Assembly: GCF_018375725.1 (NCBI RefSeq)
Contig: NZ_JAHACR010000107.1
Location: forward strand, 1-12,090
DNA length: 12,090 bases
Source: Burkholderia sp.
GTDB taxonomy: Bacteria > Pseudomonadota > Gammaproteobacteria > Burkholderiales > Burkholderiaceae
Direction of reading: 5' to 3'
A model generated the notes under the pieces. The model saw nothing but the letters and a program-made list of their open reading frames with translations. It was not told where the DNA came from and did no database searches. Both the position numbers and the translations under genes were made by a program. Of the stretch, positions 1 to 6,841 are shown one piece after another; the stretch's first letter is position 1; each line of letters begins with the position of its first letter.

Positions 1-1
1 T

Positions 2-811
2 CCCGCGTTCGCGTATCTGATCGCGCATCCGGTCATCCGCAAGGTGACGTTCACCGGCTCGACGCCGGTCGGCAAGCAACTGGCGGCACTGGCGGGCCTG
101 CATATGAAGCGCGCGACGATGGAGCTGGGCGGTCATGCGCCGGTGATCGTCGCCGAGGATGCCGACGTCGCGCTCGCGGTGAGGGCAGCGGGCGGCGCCA
201 AGTTCCGCAATGCCGGTCAGGTCTGCATTTCGCCGACGCGTTTTCTCGTCCACAACAGCATCCTCGACGAATTCACGCGCGCGCTGGTCGTGCATGCGGA
301 GGGGCTGACAGTCGGCAATGGTCTCGACGAAGGGACGACGCTGGGCGCATTGGCGAACACGCGTCGACTGGCGGCGATGCAATCCGTCGTCGAGAATGCG
401 CGTGCGTCGGGCGCGAACGTGGAAACGGGCGGCGAGCGGATCGGCTCAGAGGGCAACTTCTTCGCGCCGACGGTGCTGTCGAATGTGCCGCTCGATGCGG
501 ATGTGTTCAACAGCGAACCGTTCGGGCCGGTCGCGGCGATTCGCGGCTTCGATTCGCTGGAGGATGCGATTGCGGAAGCGAACCGGCTGCCTTACGGTCT
601 CGCGGGTTACGCCTTTACGCGTTCGTTTGCGAATGTGCACACGCTGACGCAGCGTCTCGAAGTCGGGATGCTGTGGATCAACCAGCCGGCGACGCCGTGG
701 CCGGAAATGCCGTTCGGCGGCGTGAAGGATTCGGGTTATGGCTCGGAAGGCGGCCCCGAGGCGCTTGAGCCGTATCTCGTCACGAAGTCGGTCACGGTCA
801 CGGCGGTGTAA
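2..811 (+). CDS. NAD(P)-dependent aldehyde dehydrogenase, succinate-semialdehyde dehydrogenase-like, 5'-truncated by window edge
   Basis: The reading frame is open from base 2, so the gene starts before the window; about 269 C-terminal residues of a roughly 480-residue family are visible. Seen directly: the cofactor-binding FTGSTPVG motif (bases 50-73), the general-base glutamate in MELGG (codon 122-124), the catalytic cysteine in GQVC (codon 224-226), the EPFGPV motif and the C-terminal MPFGGVKDSGYG block. These are the standard ALDH-superfamily active-site elements, so an active NAD(P)-dependent oxidation of an aldehyde to an acid in the cytoplasm is expected. The general pattern suggests the succinate-semialdehyde or ketoglutarate-semialdehyde dehydrogenase branch, but the substrate cannot be fixed from this fragment. 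The GTG at 44 is an internal valine, not a start. The gene ends at a TAA and is followed about 130 bases later by a T-tailed hairpin. Confidence 0.93.
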   Translation, partial: PAFAYLIAHPVIRKVTFTGSTPVGKQLAALAGLHMKRATMELGGHAPVIVAEDADVALAVRAAGGAKFRNAGQVCISPTRFLVHNSILDEFTRALVVHAEGLTVGNGLDEGTTLGALANTRRLAAMQSVVENARASGANVETGGERIGSEGNFFAPTVLSNVPLDADVFNSEPFGPVAAIRGFDSLEDAIAEANRLPYGLAGYAFTRSFANVHTLTQRLEVGMLWINQPATPWPEMPFGGVKDSGYGSEGGPEALEPYLVTKSVTVTAV

Positions 812-941
812 TGCCGACGCCTGCACGGGACACGCGCGACGTCGGGTGATCGCGCGGATGCCGGCGCTCGGGATTGTCCGGGGCACGGATGACGCCCATC
901 CTCGATGACGTGATCCAGGCAGGCGAGGGGGGGAATGGAGG

Positions 942-973
942 CGGGTGCGTCGTCGACGCGCCCGTTTTCGTTT
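942..973 (+). terminator. Rho-independent terminator candidate after the aldehyde dehydrogenase
   Basis: Arms at 942-951 and 955-964 pair over ten positions (one G-U) around the 3-nt loop GTC, followed by a T-rich tail (TTTTCGTTT, 965-973). Stem plus T-tail on the plus strand suits termination of the aldehyde dehydrogenase transcript, although it lies 130 nt beyond the stop. Folding energy was not computed. Confidence 0.6.
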
Positions 974-987
974 GACGGCGCGAATGT

Positions 988-1022
988 GCGAGGCCGCCGC
1001 GTGGTCAGTGCGGCGGCCTCGC
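988..1022 (-). terminator. Strong stem-loop just after the FdhF/YdeP-type gene
   Basis: A perfect 13-bp GC-rich inverted repeat (988-1000 with 1010-1022, 9-nt loop) begins 10 nt beyond the minus-strand stop codon. Its position fits a 3'-end hairpin for the oxidoreductase mRNA. There is no run of U after it on the minus strand, so it may be a Rho-assisted or mRNA-protecting hairpin rather than a classical intrinsic terminator. Confidence 0.5.
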
Positions 1023-1032
1023 CCGCGCGCGA

Positions 1033-3327
1033 TCAGACGATTGCCGAACGCACGACGCGGACCGGAACCGACTTGTACGACGGCGTGCCGCTTTCCTTGT
1101 CGATGTAGTGCAGCGGAACCAGCACGTTCGCTTCCGGATAGTAGGCGCCGACCGAACCCCGCGCGATTTCATGCGCGATCGCGGTGATCTTCTCGAGGCG
1201 CATCGTTCTGCCGTCCACGATTGTCTCGATGTCGACGAGATCGCCGTGCTCGAGCCCGTTCGCCTCGAGATCCGCCTCGTTCATGAACAGCACGTCGCGA
1301 CGGCCGAACACGCCGCGATAGCGGTCGTCCAGCGCGTAGATCGTCGTGTTGTACTGATCGTGGCTGCGCAACGTCACGAGACGCAGCGCGTCCTTGCTGG
1401 CGACATCCGCGTCTTCCTTCACGCCCTTGAACACCGAGAACATCGCCTTGCCGGTCGGCGTGTGCCACACGCGATCGACCGCGGGCAGCGGCATGCGGAA
1501 GCCGCCCGGCACGCGGATGCGCTCGTTGTAGTTGTCGAAGCCCGGAATCGTCCGTTCGATCAGATCGCGGATCCTGTCGTAATCGGCGATCAGCTCGAGG
1601 TACGGCACCTTGCTGTTCGGCAGCGTGGCGGCCGCGATGCCGGCGATGATCGCCGGCTCGGAGCGCAGGAATTCCGAGGCCGGCGTCAGCTTGCCCGCGG
1701 ACGCGTGGACCATCGACATCGAATCCTCGACCGTGACCGACTGCGGGCCGTTCGCCTGCACGTCGAGTTCGGTGCGGCCCAGGCATGGGAACAGATACGT
1801 TTCCTTCGCTGTCAGCAGGTGCGAGCGATTGAGCTTTGTGCCGATATGCACGCTCAGGTCGAGATGCTTCGCCGCCGGGAAGCTCACTTCCGAATCCGGC
1901 AGCGCGACCACGAAGTTGCCGCCGAGGCACAGGAGCGCCTTCGACTTGCCGTCGATCATCGCCTGCATCGCGTTGACCGCGTCGTGGCCATGATGCTCGG
2001 GCGGCGTGAAGCCGAAAACTTCCTCGATCTTCTGCAGGAATTCGGCCGCCGGCTTCTCGGTAATGCCGACCGTGCGATTGCCTTGCACGTTCGAATGGCC
2101 GCGCAGCGGGCAGACGCCGGCGCCCGGCTTGCCGATGTTGCCGCGCATCAGCAGCAGGTCGACGATCAGGCGGACGTTCGCGGTGCCCTTGTTGTGCTGC
2201 GTGATGCCCATGCCGTACGTGACGATCGTCGCGTTCGATTTCGCGTAGGCCGCGGCGGCCTGCTCGAGTTCGGTGCGGGCCAGGCCGCTTTCCTGCTCGA
2301 TGTCTGTCCATTCGGTCGCCTCGAGATCGGCTGCGAGCGCATCGAAACCGTTGGTCTCGTTCGCGATGAAATCGTGGTCGAGCACGGTGCCGCCTTGTTC
2401 GCGATCCATCGTCAGCAGCGCCTTCATGATGCCCTTCAGCGCGGCTGCATCGCCGCCCGCGCGCACCTGAAAGTACGTCGATGCGATGCGGGTCGACGTG
2501 TTCGTTGCCATCTGGAGCGCGTTCTGCGGATCCTGGAAGCGTTCGAGCGCGCGCTCCCGCAGCGGATTGAGCACGATGATGGGTAAGCCGCGGCGCGACG
2601 CTTCCCACAGCATGCCCATCATCCGCGGATGGTTGGTGCCGGGGTTGTGGCCGATCGAAATGATCAGATCGCATTTTTCGAAGTCGTCGAGCGATACCGA
2701 TCCCTTGCCCATCCCGATCGACTGCGGCAGGCCGATGCTGGTCGGCTCGTGGCACATGTTCGAGCAGTCCGGAAAGTTGTTCGTCCCGAACTCGCGGGCG
2801 AACAGCTGATACAGATACGCGGCTTCGTTCGATGCGCGGCCGGACGTATAGAACTCGACCTGCTCCGGCGACAGCCCGCGCAGGATCTCGCCGATCCGCC
2901 TGAACGCGTCGTCCCATTCGACCGGGCGGAACGTGTCCGTGTCGCGATCGTAGACGAGCGGGTGCGTCAGGCGCCCCTGGTTCTCGAGTTCGTAGTCGGT
3001 CCAGCCGAGCAGCGACGTCACCGTATTCTCCGCAAAGAATTCCGGCGTGACGCGCTTTGTCGTAGCTTCCCAGGTGACGGCCTTCGCGCCGTTCTCGCAG
3101 AACTGGAATGTGGAACGATGCTCCTTGTCGGGCCAGGCGCAGCCGGGGCAGTCGAAGCCGTCGGGCTGGTTGGTGCGCAGCAGCGTGATCGGTGCCTTGA
3201 TGGCTTCTGCCGGAACGCTCAGCATCTGCTCGCGGATCGCCATCGAGGTGGCGCGCAGCGCGCCCCAGCCCCCGGCAGCATGATCGTACGGGCGCACGCC
3301 CGGCACTTCTCGTCGATTGGTAGCCAT
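1033..3327 (-). CDS. FdhF/YdeP family molybdopterin-dependent oxidoreductase
   Basis: 764 residues, normal for this family. An N-terminal CxxC plus a third cysteine (C60, C63, C77) is the expected Fe-S-type cysteine group. Residues 190-235 (SNMCHEPTS ... GHNPGTNHPRM) match the active-site segment of formate dehydrogenase H. Cys192 occupies the place of its selenocysteine, so this is a cysteine form with a likely Mo-bis-MGD ligand. A region near 400-415 (GNIGKPGAGVCPLRGHSN) and a C-terminal molydopterin-dinucleotide-binding domain (RSHDQYNTT, VFGRRDVLFMN) follow. There is no signal peptide or twin-arginine motif, so it is cytoplasmic. The relative YdeP of E. coli is tied to acid resistance; the true substrate is unknown, and formate should not be assumed. 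The start is the ATG with an AGGAG seven bases upstream; the frame is open 40 codons further but without support. No fdhD-type accessory gene lies beside it. Confidence 0.93.
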   Translation of the reverse strand: MATNRREVPGVRPYDHAAGGWGALRATSMAIREQMLSVPAEAIKAPITLLRTNQPDGFDCPGCAWPDKEHRSTFQFCENGAKAVTWEATTKRVTPEFFAENTVTSLLGWTDYELENQGRLTHPLVYDRDTDTFRPVEWDDAFRRIGEILRGLSPEQVEFYTSGRASNEAAYLYQLFAREFGTNNFPDCSNMCHEPTSIGLPQSIGMGKGSVSLDDFEKCDLIISIGHNPGTNHPRMMGMLWEASRRGLPIIVLNPLRERALERFQDPQNALQMATNTSTRIASTYFQVRAGGDAAALKGIMKALLTMDREQGGTVLDHDFIANETNGFDALAADLEATEWTDIEQESGLARTELEQAAAAYAKSNATIVTYGMGITQHNKGTANVRLIVDLLLMRGNIGKPGAGVCPLRGHSNVQGNRTVGITEKPAAEFLQKIEEVFGFTPPEHHGHDAVNAMQAMIDGKSKALLCLGGNFVVALPDSEVSFPAAKHLDLSVHIGTKLNRSHLLTAKETYLFPCLGRTELDVQANGPQSVTVEDSMSMVHASAGKLTPASEFLRSEPAIIAGIAAATLPNSKVPYLELIADYDRIRDLIERTIPGFDNYNERIRVPGGFRMPLPAVDRVWHTPTGKAMFSVFKGVKEDADVASKDALRLVTLRSHDQYNTTIYALDDRYRGVFGRRDVLFMNEADLEANGLEHGDLVDIETIVDGRTMRLEKITAIAHEIARGSVGAYYPEANVLVPLHYIDKESGTPSYKSVPVRVVRSAIV

Positions 3328-3334
3328 GAGAAAA

Positions 3335-3339
3335 CTCCT
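3335..3339 (-). promoter_or_regulatory. Shine-Dalgarno of the FdhF/YdeP-type gene
   Basis: On the minus strand AGGAG stands seven bases before the ATG at 3327. It decides this start over the longer in-frame ATG at 3447. Confidence 0.8.
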
Positions 3340-3344
3340 GACGC

Positions 3345-3447
3345 CCCCGGACCGGGGAGCGCCTGTTGGGGAGCCGTCATAAGACGGCACAAGACCGGAT
3401 CGGGTCTTGTGGTCCGAAACGCCAGCTAATGAATGACGGAGCGTCAT
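3345..3447 (-). promoter_or_regulatory. Leader with four consecutive short hairpins upstream of the molybdoenzyme gene
   Basis: Four perfect inverted repeats follow one another: 3345-3357 (5-bp stem, 3-nt loop), 3373-3388 (GCCGTC/GACGGC, 4-nt loop), 3388-3411 (9-bp CACAAGACC/GGTCTTGTG, 6-nt spacer) and 3433-3447 (ATGACG/CGTCAT, 3-nt loop). They lie between 18 and 120 bases before the start codon and would be in the 5' untranslated RNA if transcription starts farther upstream. Alternatively the 9-bp repeat is a protein operator. I could not match the set to a known riboswitch class. Confidence 0.4.
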
Positions 3448-3747
3448 GCATGCCCCGTCTCTCGGTCTCCTCCGGTTCCGCTGGATAGGGCGGAGTGCTT
3501 GTTATGGGTGGTCTTGACTTGTCAACATGACCGAAACCGGCATGATGCGGCGCACAGGCGAGGCGCTGCCGGTGTCGTCGGGCTAACATAGTCGAACGGT
3601 GTTCGCGCGCCAAGGTACAGTTCGTGCCGGCGGGTTGCGTGATCGTGCAGGCGGTCAGCACAGGCGGAATCGGAATTTGGCGCGTTTTGATGGGAAGCTC
3701 GGTAGCCCGTGTGGGGAATGCCGGTGTGTTTAAGCGCTTTCTGCTAT
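3448..3747. other. Intergenic stretch with no recognisable gene
   Basis: About 300 bases between the hairpin leader and the AT-rich repeat region. Open frames cross it on the minus strand, but their translations are rich in Arg, Pro and Thr without any family motif, and none has a convincing Shine-Dalgarno. I see no RNA gene. It probably contains the promoter of the minus-strand molybdoenzyme gene, but no convincing -35/-10 pair was picked out. Confidence 0.4.
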
Positions 3748-3777
3748 TTGACATAAGGTGAATTATCAACATCAAAT
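3748..3777 (+). promoter_or_regulatory. Possible promoter reading into the 24-nt repeats
   Basis: A perfect TTGACA (3748-3753), an 18-base spacer and TCAAAT (3772-3777, four of six) lie in an AT-rich patch. Initiation would fall at about 3784, at the start of the repeat array. It may be the promoter of a former mobile element or drive the membrane protein gene 280 bases downstream. Confidence 0.25.
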
Positions 3778-3779
3778 TT

Positions 3780-3851
3780 TGTAAGAGCCAAGTAGTAATG
3801 CCGTAGCCGAGCCAAATAGAAATGCCGTATTTCCGCCAAATACAAAATCAT
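3780..3851 (+). repeat. Three tandem 24-nt direct repeats, IS21-end-like
   Basis: Units at 3780-3803, 3804-3827 and 3828-3851 have an exact 24-nt period. Units 1 and 2 share the core GAGCCAA(G/A)TAG(T/A)AATGCCG; unit 3 keeps CGCCAAATACAAAAT and has diverged. The array begins with TG and is much richer in A/T than its surroundings. IS21-family elements are known to carry several short repeats within their ends as transposase sites and to begin with TG, so this may be a remnant end. No transposase gene or opposite end is in the window. An iterated operator is the alternative. Confidence 0.55.
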
Positions 3852-4054
3852 GTCACGCATAGCGTCCGTGTCCGCGACGCTAATCTGGCGTAAGCAGCCA
3901 AAGCTCCGACTACAATGTCGCATCGCGGCGCCGTGATGCGCGGCAGCAGAACGTCGGGCTTCGCGGCGAGCAAGTCAGCCGATGCTGCGCGTCGCTGCCC
4001 GTGCGGGCGCAAAAATCTACCTATCGAACGCGCTATACGCTCCAAGGAAAAACC

Positions 4055-4567
4055 ATGGAAAAACTGTTGGAACGGCTGCTCTTCAATTCACGCTGGCTGC
4101 TGGCGCCTTTCTATATCGCCCTTGTCCTGGCGCTCGTCATGTTGCTCGTCGCGCTCGTCAACGATCTCGTTCACATCGTGCCGAACCTGTTGTCGTCGAG
4201 CCCGGAGCAGATCATCCTGTCCGTGCTGACGCTGATTGACCTGTCGCTTGCCGGCAATCTCGTCATCATCATCATCTTTTCTGGCTATGAGAACTTCGTG
4301 TCGAAAATCGATACGGGCGGGAGCGAGGATCGGCCCGGCTGGATGGGCTCGCTCGATTTCTCCGGTTTGAAGATGAAGCTGATCGGCTCGATCGTCGCGA
4401 TTTCCGCCATTTCGCTGCTGCGCGCGTTCATGCGGCTGACCGAGACCGATATCCCGATGGATCCCACGCGCGTTCACTGGCTTGTCATCGTGCACCTGAC
4501 GTTCGTCGTGTCGGGGCTGCTGTTCGCGCTGATGGACTGGGTGGCGGCCCGAGTCGAAAGGCGCTGA
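4055..4567 (+). CDS. YqhA/UPF0114 (TIGR00645) family inner-membrane protein
   Basis: 170 residues, close to the roughly 165 usual for this family. Four hydrophobic segments are visible at about residues 15-36, 53-77, 108-125 and 142-162. Between the second and third is the family-typical stretch FSGYENFVSKID, followed by WMGSLDFSGLKMKLIGSIVAIS, only the first part of which needs noting. Function is not established for this family; it is an integral inner-membrane protein of unknown role. The ATG is supported by AAGGA at 4044-4048, six bases upstream; longer in-frame starts at 4001 lack such a site. A TACAAT box (3911-3916) is a weak -10 candidate with no good -35. It converges with senA, their stop codons being only 12 bases apart. 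Confidence 0.88.
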   Translation: MEKLLERLLFNSRWLLAPFYIALVLALVMLLVALVNDLVHIVPNLLSSSPEQIILSVLTLIDLSLAGNLVIIIIFSGYENFVSKIDTGGSEDRPGWMGSLDFSGLKMKLIGSIVAISAISLLRAFMRLTETDIPMDPTRVHWLVIVHLTFVVSGLLFALMDWVAARVERR

Positions 4568-4579
4568 TTCGGCACGGAA

Positions 4580-5782
4580 CTAAACCTCGCAGCAGCGGAA
4601 TCCGACGAAGATATCGTCGCGGTGTGGCATGTAGAAATTCCGATAACGGGGATGCTGCATGCGGCCATGCGTCGCAAACGAGCCGCCCCGCACCGAACGG
4701 TGTGTGCGGAACCAGGGCGCGGAGTATTCCTGGTAAGGATCGGGCGAGAATCCCGCATAGGGCAGGAAAGGATCGGCAGTCCATTCCCATACCGCGCCGC
4801 CCCAGTGAATCAGGTCATGCGTTGCCGCGTACTCCCACTCCGCTTCCGTGGGCAAACGCTTGCCCGCCCAGCGGCAATACGCCTCCGCCTCGTAGGCATT
4901 GACGTGGCAAACCGGCCAATCGAGCGGCAGCGGCACCCATTCGCCGAACCAGCGCAATACCCACTGCTCCGGTCGGTCTTCCGCCGGCCGCCAGCGTGCC
5001 GGATGGCGGAGCCCGCTTTTCCGTAGCCATGCGAGGCCGTCATCGGTCCACCATCGCGGATTGCGATAACCGCCGTCCGCCACGAATTCGGCGAAAGCGG
5101 CATGGCTCACACACACCGGATCGATCCGGAATGTGGAAACCGACACCGGATGCGCCCATTTCTCGTTGTCAAAGACGAATCCGTCTTGCTGCGGCGATCC
5201 CATCGCGAAGGCCTTGTCCCCGCCCGTTACCGACCCGGCGTGGACGGCCGGGATGGCCGGCATGGCGGCCGGGACGTGAAGCGGATAATCGAGGGTCTGG
5301 CGCATGTAGGTCAGCGCCTCGGCATGCATGTCCTCGTGGAACAGGGCGAGCCGGAAGAAATAGAGCGCCGGGTCGGTGTCGTCCGTTGCATCGAGTGCCG
5401 CGAGCACGCGCTCCAGCACCGCGGCGACGTAGCCACGCACGGCATCAGGCGGGGGCATCTCGAGATGCCAGCGCGTCCGGTGTGCCACGCGCATGGAGTC
5501 GAACAGGCCGTCGGCGCCGGCCAGTATCGAAGGCCGCGTCGCGGTCAGGCGGCCATCCCGATCGGGACGCGGCTCCCGCAGCACCCAATGTTCGGTGAAC
5601 CACGCGACATGCGCGTATTCCCACAAGGGTGGATTGATTCCGGGATCGTAGCGAACCTGCCACCGGGACGGCGAAAAATCCTCGAGGATGGCCCACGTGC
5701 GGCGATGCGCATCGGAAAATGCCGCGCGCAAGGCAAACTTATTTATGCTTCTCGCTGCCACTCCCTCAGACACGATTGTCAT
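4580..5782 (-). CDS. senA: Selenoneine synthase SenA (EgtB-like DinB/FGE-sulfatase non-heme iron enzyme)
   Basis: 400 residues. The N-terminal DinB-like half carries the three-histidine iron site of EgtB-type enzymes: His58 in EYAHVAWFTEHW and the HxxxHxE motif FHEDMHAE (His149, His153). The C-terminal half is an FGE-sulfatase/EgtB domain with AVWEWTADPF, YSAPWFRTH, SVRGGSFATHGR and a final IFVGFRCCEV. The neighbouring glycosyltransferase assigns it to the selenoneine branch rather than plain ergothioneine synthesis. SenA is known to join the selenosugar made by SenB to hercynine, using O2, on the way to selenoneine, an antioxidant. The ATG at 5782 has GGGAGG four bases upstream (5787-5792). 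A frame extension to 5845 exists but lacks support. Function by family and context is strong; no substrate test is possible here. An ergothioneine-type sulfoxide synthase is the fallback. Confidence 0.9.
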   Translation of the reverse strand: MTIVSEGVAARSINKFALRAAFSDAHRRTWAILEDFSPSRWQVRYDPGINPPLWEYAHVAWFTEHWVLREPRPDRDGRLTATRPSILAGADGLFDSMRVAHRTRWHLEMPPPDAVRGYVAAVLERVLAALDATDDTDPALYFFRLALFHEDMHAEALTYMRQTLDYPLHVPAAMPAIPAVHAGSVTGGDKAFAMGSPQQDGFVFDNEKWAHPVSVSTFRIDPVCVSHAAFAEFVADGGYRNPRWWTDDGLAWLRKSGLRHPARWRPAEDRPEQWVLRWFGEWVPLPLDWPVCHVNAYEAEAYCRWAGKRLPTEAEWEYAATHDLIHWGGAVWEWTADPFLPYAGFSPDPYQEYSAPWFRTHRSVRGGSFATHGRMQHPRYRNFYMPHRDDIFVGFRCCEV

Positions 5783-6776
5783 GCGTCCTCCCAAGGTCAC
5801 CGTCGCGATTATCAGCCCGGCGCTGCGCAAAGCCAATAACGGCAACTGGCAGACTGCCCACCGCTGGTCCCGCTATTTGCGCGCGGATTACGATGTCGAG
5901 CTGGCTGACGAATGGACGGCGGACAGCCGGCGTGGCGCCCATCCTGCGTGTCTGATCGCCCTTCACGCCCGGCGTTCCGCCGAATCCATCGCCCGGTTCG
6001 CGCACGCGTGCCCGGAACGCCCGCTGGTGCTGGTGCTGACCGGAACCGATCTGTACCGCGATATCCGTCACGATGCTGCCGCCCAGCGTTCCCTCGAACT
6101 CGCGACTCATCTGGTGGTGCTGCAGGACGAAGGGCCGGCCGAACTGGCAGCCAGGCATCGCGGCAAGTGTCGTGTGATCTATCAGTCGGCGCCGTCATGC
6201 CGCTCGGCAGCGGCGCCGCAGGACGTGTTCGATGCCGTGCTCGTCGGGCATATGCGCGCAGAGAAAGACCCGTTGACGCCCATGCGCGCCCTCTTCCTGC
6301 TTCCCGACGATTCGCGCGTGCGCCTGACCCATATCGGCGCTGCGGGGGACGAGGAGTATCTGCGCGCGGCGCAATCGCTGCAGGCACAGGCCTGGCCGCG
6401 GGGGCAGCGTTACGTCTGGCTGGAGAACCTGCCGCATACCGAGACGCGGCGGCGGATCGCGCAGGCGCAGGCCATGATCATTTCCAGCGTGATGGAAGGC
6501 GGCGCCAACGTGATCATCGAGGCTGTCACCAGCGGTGTGCCGGTGCTGGCCAGCCGGATTCCGGGCAACGTCGGCATGCTGGGCCGGGACTACGACGGCT
6601 ATTTTCCGCCCGGCGATGCCGCGCAGTTGGCGTTGATGCTGGAGCGAGCGAGCCGCGATGACGGTTTTCTGGCGCACTTGCGGCAGCAATGCGCGTTGCG
6701 GGCGCCGCTGTTCGATCCGGCGCGGGAACACGCGGAAGTGATCCGCCTTGTGGCGGAAGCGCTGAAGATGGCGTAA
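5781..6776 (+). CDS. senB: Selenosugar synthase SenB (TIGR04348-type GT-B glycosyltransferase)
   Basis: 331 residues with a GT-B layout. The N-terminal glycine/asparagine loop ANNGNWQTAHRW (19-30) and TGTDLYRD (87-94) precede the donor-side GHMRAEKDPLTPMRAL (156-171) and an EX7E motif (Glu239 and Glu247) followed by TSGVPVLASRIPGNVGMLG. This is the pattern of retaining GT4-like enzymes. SenB is known to use selenophosphate and a UDP-sugar to make a selenosugar, the first committed step of selenoneine synthesis; SenA uses that product. It is divergent from senA, and the ATG chosen (5781) overlaps the senA ATG by two bases. There is no good Shine-Dalgarno before it. An in-frame ATG at 5745 (AAGG 11 bases upstream) is the alternative, but the family-like sequence begins right after 5781. 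Confidence 0.88.
   Translation: MRPPKVTVAIISPALRKANNGNWQTAHRWSRYLRADYDVELADEWTADSRRGAHPACLIALHARRSAESIARFAHACPERPLVLVLTGTDLYRDIRHDAAAQRSLELATHLVVLQDEGPAELAARHRGKCRVIYQSAPSCRSAAAPQDVFDAVLVGHMRAEKDPLTPMRALFLLPDDSRVRLTHIGAAGDEEYLRAAQSLQAQAWPRGQRYVWLENLPHTETRRRIAQAQAMIISSVMEGGANVIIEAVTSGVPVLASRIPGNVGMLGRDYDGYFPPGDAAQLALMLERASRDDGFLAHLRQQCALRAPLFDPAREHAEVIRLVAEALKMA
5787..5836 (-). promoter_or_regulatory. senA promoter and Shine-Dalgarno, inside the senB coding sequence
   Basis: On the minus strand TTGGCT (5831-5836) and GATAAT (5808-5813) are separated by exactly 17 bases, matching the sigma-70 consensus at four and five of six positions. Initiation near 5801 would leave a short leader of about 19 nt containing the GGGAGG ribosome-binding site (5787-5792) four bases before the senA ATG. 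All elements lie within the first 19 codons of senB. Confidence 0.5.
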
Positions 6777-6780
6777 CGGA

Positions 6781-6799
6781 GCACGGCAAGGATCCGTGC
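6781..6799 (+). terminator. Weak stem-loop after senB
   Basis: GCACGG (6781-6786) pairs with CCGTGC (6794-6799) across a 7-nt loop, four bases beyond the senB stop and in the 65-base convergent gap with the Fic gene. There is no T-tail, so a terminator role is only a guess. Confidence 0.25.
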
Positions 6800-6841
6800 A
6801 CGCGGTGTCCTGGCGTGCGCTGGAATCGCGCGCCGGCGCAA

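Noticed and set aside
1108..2586. A 492-codon plus-strand frame
   Set aside because: It is antisense to the well-supported molybdoenzyme gene. Its Arg/Asp/Val/His-rich composition is typical of a high-GC shadow frame, and no family motif is seen.
3345..3447. A mini-ykkC (guanidine-II) riboswitch, considered because of tandem small hairpins
   Set aside because: The loops do not carry the ACGR sequence required by that class.
3377..3775. A 132-codon minus-strand frame upstream of the molybdoenzyme gene
   Set aside because: No family resemblance and no Shine-Dalgarno; it covers the hairpin leader and the intergenic region.
4001..4054. An earlier start for the YqhA-like protein
   Set aside because: The ATG at 4055 has AAGGA at proper spacing and gives the normal family N-terminus.
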